Assembly: GCA_902765485.1 (NCBI GenBank)
Contig: CACWZZ010000008.1
Span: 24,571 to 88,570, forward strand
Origin: an uncultured Bacteroidales bacterium
GTDB lineage: Bacteria > Bacteroidota > Bacteroidia > Bacteroidales > Paludibacteraceae
Length of the DNA: 64,000 bases
Direction: 5' to 3'
Part shown: positions 60,625-64,000 of the stretch, piece by piece
Layout of the letters: every line of letters starts with the position of its first letter
How positions within the stretch are numbered: position 1 is the stretch's first letter
The notes under the pieces: generated by a model
Database searches by the model: none
Seen by the model: only the letters and a program-made list of their open reading frames with translations
Told to the model about the DNA's origin: nothing
Made by a program: the position numbers and the translations under genes

Positions 60625-61169
60625 TTGTACTTTTAAAATTCAAATAAGCTAAAATATGGCACGAGTATTCATATCTTACAAACGAAAGGATAAGGATCTT
60701 GTTTTTCCTCTCAAAGACAAAATCGAGGCAGCGATCGGTGAACCTTGCTGGATCGACTTGGAAGGAATCGAGAGCGATGCGCAGTTTGCCAAAGTGGTTA
60801 TGAACGCTATCGCCAAAGCGTCCATTTTCCTATTTATGTACTCGAAATGTCATTCGGAAATTACGGACTTGGATCACGACTGGACAATTCGTGAATTAAG
60901 CTACGCGGAGAAAAAGGGAAAACGTATCGTGTTTTGCAATATAGACAAGACACCATTGACAGATTGGTTCGATTTTATGTACCCCTACAAACAGCAAGTA
61001 GATATGACTTCGCCGGAGGATGTGGAGCGCTTGCTGGAGGATCTTCGGGAATGGCTGGGTATGACTAATACACAAGTAAAACAAGAGCCATTAGAAAAAC
61101 AAAAAAATCTTCTTGTACAGAGTCCTGAAAAAAAGGAACTATTGACCAAACAAGAGTCGTTAGTATATG

Positions 61170-61369
61170 CAGAAGGATGGATATATGAATATAATGAGCA
61201 GAAAAGAGAGGCAATACTCAGAGACTCTGGTACTATAAAATATAATAAAGTAGTTATCCCGTCTACTGTCCAATACAAAGGACAGACATATCGTGTCGTT
61301 GCTATTGGAAATGGTGCTTTTGCTGTTTGTTCCTCTATAACCTCTGTAATAATTCCGAGTACTGTTAAA
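61170..61369. repeat. 200-base direct repeat in the TIR-LRR pseudogene, left copy
   Basis: It encodes EGWIYEYNEQKREAIL to the LRR start VIIPSTVK. It matches 61529-61728 with three mismatches; offset 359 bases. Confidence 0.92.
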
Positions 61370-61528
61370 ATAGTATTACCAGCATTGGAGATTTTGCTTT
61401 CTGGAATTGTAAGAGTTTGACTTCCGTGACGATTCCCAATAGTGTCAAAAGCATCGGATTTAGTGCTTTCCCCGATACTTGTAAAGTTGTGTCTAATATA
61501 CAAGTCAAACAGAAATTGATAGCTCAAA

Positions 61529-61728
61529 CAGAAGGATGGATATATGAATATAATGAGCAGAAAAGAGAAGCAATACTCAAAGACTCTGGTACTATAAAAT
61601 ATAATAAAGTAGTTATCCCGTCTACTGTTCAATACAAAGGACAGACATATCGTGTCGTTGCTATTGGAAATGGTGCTTTTGCTGTTTGTTCCTCTATAAC
61701 CTCTGTAATAATTCCGAGTACTGTTAAA
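61529..61728. repeat. 200-base direct repeat in the TIR-LRR pseudogene, right copy
   Basis: Near-identical to 61170-61369. The near identity implies recent duplication or ongoing gene conversion. Confidence 0.92.
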
Positions 61729-61931
61729 GGAATAGGTCTTTCTTAGGTTGCCAAAATTTATCTTCAGTGACAATTCCTAACAGTATTACCAGCATTGGGG
61801 ATTACGCTTTCAAAAATTGCAGCAGTTTGACCTCTTTGACGATTCCCAAGAACTTAATCAGCATAGGAATAGGTGCTTTCCCTGATACATGCAAAGTTAT
61901 TCGGGAATAATTGTACTTTTAAAATTTAAAT

Positions 61932-61980
61932 ATGGCATGAGTATTCATATCTTACAAACGAAAGGATAAAGATCTTGTCG
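61932..61980 (+). pseudogene. stump of a third TIR gene
   Basis: ATGGCATGAGTATTCATATC and onward matches the start of the second TIR gene for about 47 bases, except that codon 3 CGA has become the stop TGA. Homology ends abruptly at CTTGT. The bases before it (TTGTACTTTTAAAATT) also match the space before the second TIR gene, so a whole unit was once present. Confidence 0.85.
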
Positions 61981-62002
61981 AATGCCGATGAAGAACCCTT
62001 CA

Positions 62003-62920
62003 TCATTGATACGGCGTTATATTATGTTCTTTAAGCCACTCTTTTGCAGGCTCCCAACCTTGTTTGGCGGCTATTACGTACCACCTTACGCCCTCATTAA
62101 AATCTTTTGGAACCCCTTTCCCGTCTAGATACATGTGTGCCAATGCTATTTGGGCATATTTATATCCCTGTTCTGCGGATTTTTTATACCATTTTATGGC
62201 TTCGGCATAATTAGGAGCACCATATGCTTCGAGAATCAGATCATAGTAGAATCCTAATGAATATTGCGACAATGCATCTCCCTGTTCTGCTGCCATTTTA
62301 TACCATTTATTGGCTTCCCACCAATTCTGCTTATCTGCATACCACTCTCCCATTTGGTATTGAGCATTTATATGCCCTTGCTCTGCTGCTAAACGATACC
62401 ATTTGATAGCTTCTTTTTCGTTTTGAGGAGTATTGCCGTATCCATAATGGTATCTTTGGGCTAATTTATATTGCTCCTCCGGATCTGTAGGACTGTCGGA
62501 GATAATTACTTTGACCTGCTTTGTTCCGCCAAACCATTGCCGCAAGTTCCTTAGCAACTTGTCGTGTTGCAATGGATTAGACCATTCAATCGTATCGTAC
62601 ATTGAATAGTTGAATAGAAACTCATCTGACATTTCGCACGACTCAATATAGACTAAGACGACGCGTTTTTTCTTTAACTGGGCAAATTTCAATTCTTTGA
62701 GCGCATAGATGCTATTCATTGAGCGGGTGCTCAACATAAACAGCATCGTGTCATGGTCTTTGATGGCAGCAATGATTTTGTTCTCAAACTGCTCACCGCT
62801 CTCAATGCCGTCCAAATCCATCCAGCATTTGATCCCCAATTCGCTGTCAATCTCATTCTTGATCGCCTTGACTTTCTCAAAGTCCTTCCGACTATACGAT
62901 ATAAAAATCTCCTTTGCCAT
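62003..62920 (-). CDS. TIR domain fused to Sel1 repeats
   Basis: A 305-residue cytoplasmic protein. The start at 62920 gives MAKEIFISYSRKDFEKVKAI; the upstream ATG overlaps the promoter. Residues 1-130 are the TIR domain (CWMDLDGIESGEQFENKIIA, TMLFMLSTRSMNSIYALKEL, catalytic-loop Glu in IESGEQF). Residues of about 150-295 hold four Sel1-like repeats (EEQYKLAQRYHYGYGNTPQN, EAIKWYRLAAEQGHINAQYQ and so on), solenoids that bind protein partners. It faces the TIR-LRR genes tail to tail. It differs in TIR sequence from them, so it is a separate lineage and not part of their tandem duplication. Confidence 0.88.
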   Translation of the reverse strand: MAKEIFISYSRKDFEKVKAIKNEIDSELGIKCWMDLDGIESGEQFENKIIAAIKDHDTMLFMLSTRSMNSIYALKELKFAQLKKKRVVLVYIESCEMSDEFLFNYSMYDTIEWSNPLQHDKLLRNLRQWFGGTKQVKVIISDSPTDPEEQYKLAQRYHYGYGNTPQNEKEAIKWYRLAAEQGHINAQYQMGEWYADKQNWWEANKWYKMAAEQGDALSQYSLGFYYDLILEAYGAPNYAEAIKWYKKSAEQGYKYAQIALAHMYLDGKGVPKDFNEGVRWYVIAAKQGWEPAKEWLKEHNITPYQ

Positions 62921-62943
62921 GACAAATGCATTTAAATCGACCA

Positions 62944-62975
62944 CAAAATTACTGTTTTTTTCTCACATACGCAAG
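62944..62975 (-). promoter_or_regulatory. promoter of the TIR-Sel1 gene
   Basis: On the minus strand CTTG, 20 bases, TAATTTTG (CAAAATTA at 62944-62951, CAAG at 62972-62975 on the plus strand). Upstream it shares GCGCGCACTTGCGTAT and a TTTTTTATAAAAAA tract with the exopolysaccharide promoter. Confidence 0.75.
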
Positions 62976-63011
62976 TGCGCGCTTCCTTTTTTATAAAAAA
63001 TCTACTTTTTG

Positions 63012-63043
63012 TTTGCATATTTGCTGCAAAAGTAGTACCTTTG
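63012..63043 (+). promoter_or_regulatory. promoter of the two end genes
   Basis: TTTG at 63012-63015, 20 bases, TACCTTTG at 63036-63043, divergent from the TIR-Sel1 promoter. Confidence 0.8.
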
Positions 63044-63072
63044 CAGCCCGATTCGACAAACAAGTCCATGCC

Positions 63073-63573
63073 ATGATCTATCGCTCCATAAATATGATTT
63101 TCGAACCGTCCGGGCTGCCTGTTCCTACCGAGGAAGAGGTGGTTTTTGAGGCTCGTGAGATCCTGCAAAGGAGCGGTTGGGGCGTGCCGCTGATTGAGCG
63201 CTTACGCCGGATCGCAGACCCCTATTGGCGCGAGGCGCTGGCGCGCTGTCTGATGGAGAAATGGCGCGAGCTGGTGCGAGACAAAGACGAACAGACCTAT
63301 TACTACGACATGGACGGCGCGATCCGGTTCTGCTGGGAGGAGGCGGAGAGCGATTTCGGGCGCATCATACGAACCAGCACCAACGAACAAGCGGAGGCGG
63401 AGATTGCCGCGGAAACACAAACGCCTGAGACGGAGAACAAACCCGCGGAAAAGACCCCGGAAACAGCCCGAACACGCCACGAGGGCAAGCAGGTCTTCGT
63501 CACCTATAATATTCACACACATAACGGACCCATCATAACAGACAGCCATGTCAATATACATCAACCATCATAA
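63073..63573 (+). CDS. unrecognised protein with C-terminal HNGPIxxxxVxI motif
   Basis: A 166-residue protein from the ATG at 63073 (MIYRSINMIFEPSGLPVPTE). The first 95 residues look helical and charged (SGWGVPLIERLRRIADPYWR, EKWRELVRDKDEQTYYYDMD). A Glu/Pro/Thr linker follows (AAETQTPETENKPAEKTPET) and the end reads THNGPIITDSHVNIH. The next protein begins with a related motif. No family recognised. It is transcribed from its own promoter and overlaps the next gene by 26 bases. Confidence 0.7.
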   Translation: MIYRSINMIFEPSGLPVPTEEEVVFEAREILQRSGWGVPLIERLRRIADPYWREALARCLMEKWRELVRDKDEQTYYYDMDGAIRFCWEEAESDFGRIIRTSTNEQAEAEIAAETQTPETENKPAEKTPETARTRHEGKQVFVTYNIHTHNGPIITDSHVNIHQPS

Positions 63574-63970
63574 CGGACCCATCTACGAGGGTTGCAACGT
63601 CACCATCAACAACGGAAAAGCGGAGACCGTCTCCCCGAAGACCGAACGTCCGGCAGCGTCCGCAGAGGACGTACAGGACGTACCCATAGCTTGTTCCTTT
63701 TCGGAACAAGCAAAGGAACAAGCACAAGCTCGTTTTGCGCTGCTGACGGCGCAGTGTATCCAAGAGGGCAAGGCGGAAGCGGTGGAGGCGGAACTGAGGA
63801 GCGCGGCAAACGGTTCGGCGGCTAAGTTAGTTGCTGCCATCCGAACCAATGAAGCACTGGGTTACCTCGACACCAAAAACATGAGTTCGCAGGCACTCTA
63901 TGACGCACTAAACGCCTATTTCGGGCTTCGGTATAAGTATCAAAACTTTGCCAAATATCGCAGAGATTAG
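63548..63970 (+). CDS. unrecognised protein with N-terminal HNGPIxxxxVxI motif
   Basis: A 140-residue protein starting MSIYINHHNGPIYEGCNVTI, which mirrors the end of the preceding product. A Ser/Ala/Glu-rich linker follows, then a helical domain of about 75 residues (EQAKEQAQARFALLTAQCIQ, ALYDALNAYFGLRYKYQNF). The end resembles small helical C-terminal domains of Bacteroidales mobile-element proteins, but I cannot name it. The overlap with the upstream gene means both motifs are encoded by nearly adjacent DNA in different frames. Only 30 bases follow it in the window. Confidence 0.7.
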   Translation: MSIYINHHNGPIYEGCNVTINNGKAETVSPKTERPAASAEDVQDVPIACSFSEQAKEQAQARFALLTAQCIQEGKAEAVEAELRSAANGSAAKLVAAIRTNEALGYLDTKNMSSQALYDALNAYFGLRYKYQNFAKYRRD

Positions 63971-64000
63971 TATATTTTAGTATATCTATTCAGTCGATTT

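Larger units (their letters stand above)
60656..61910 (+). pseudogene. second TIR-LRR gene, broken by two frameshifts
   Basis: The first 238 codons read in frame: a TIR domain nearly identical in DNA to the first gene at its 5' end, then the linker and one LRR. At about 61369 the frame slips where GTTAAA joins a later repeat unit. After the slip, LRR text continues in another frame ([20 protein letters not shown] and a cap [10 protein letters not shown]), then a 200-base module is repeated. A second slip near 61738 leaves a third frame ([15 protein letters not shown]) to the final cap [11 protein letters not shown] and stop. A 254-residue product ending LSGIVRV could be made from the intact part, that is a TIR with a stub LRR. 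Confidence 0.85.

Noticed and set aside
61417-61746. Separate 109-residue LRR gene
   Set aside because: It is the out-of-frame continuation of the broken TIR-LRR gene and not an independent gene.

Overview
The window is a chromosomal piece of a Bacteroidota bacterium, almost certainly a Bacteroidales member. The evidence is the repeated Bacteroidetes promoter form (TTTG or CTTG, 20 bases, then TAnnTTTG, usually TACCTTTG) upstream of many genes, the rplM-rpsI-rpsB-tsf order, a class III fructose-1,6-bisphosphatase, meso-diaminopimelate dehydrogenase, a DUF2723 glycosyltransferase and an abundance of small lipoproteins. Most of the window is moderately GC-rich housekeeping DNA. A few blocks (about 5.7-8.9 kb, 45.7-46.9 kb, 59.1-62.9 kb) are visibly more AT-rich and look acquired.

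Layout. 0-3.6 kb: ddh and a polar amino-acid ABC importer whose binding protein and permease are fused. 3.9-10 kb: accessory island with two YaaW-family proteins, a soluble M48 peptidase, two unrecognised AT-rich proteins, a WYL regulator and the stump of a phospholipase D-like gene. 10.4-13.2 kb: two small lipoproteins and fbp. 13.4-18.3 kb: ribosomal proteins L13, S9, S2, EF-Ts and a DUF748/AsmA-like protein. 32.6-18.2 kb on the minus strand: a long exopolysaccharide locus (two nucleotide-sugar dehydrogenases, Wzx flippase, Wzy-like polymerase, three glycosyltransferases, a GNAT-like protein, a phosphoglycosyl transferase, a DegT aminotransferase) running on into serB, gltX and recQ. 33-44 kb: DUF2723 transferase, COG0523 GTPase, a secreted protein, thioesterase, PatB/MalY lyase, O-methyltransferase, Lrp regulator, trpS and an outer-membrane protein. 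44.2-46.9 kb: a 650-base non-coding stretch with nested inverted repeats, then a glycan-linked pair (GIPC-transferase-like and ATP-grasp). 47-58.5 kb: TPR protein, ribH, lysC, YitT, sugar nucleotide genes (nucleotidyltransferase, galE, manA), rsmD, an RSH alarmone synthetase without a working hydrolase half, and recR. 58.5-64 kb: a GNAT gene with a rebuilt 3' end, then a TIR cluster (TIR-LRR, a decayed TIR-LRR, a TIR stump, TIR-Sel1) and two linked unknown genes.

Two signals stand out. First, at least 20 sites carry quasi-tandem short words of 7 to 11 bases (for example AATTCTC, TCTTCAAA, CTAGTTnnn, GAAAGGT, CCTAGTAT). They fill gene junctions, and they also sit in frame inside conserved enzymes (recQ, recR, rsmD, an O-methyltransferase, a UDP-sugar dehydrogenase). 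Second, the 59-63 kb TIR cluster pairs TIR domains with LRR or Sel1 repeat sensors and shows recent tandem duplication and decay. The YaaW/M48/WYL island and a multi-helix RNA candidate at 44.6 kb are the other main leads. No tRNA, rRNA, CRISPR array, transposase or integrase gene was seen.
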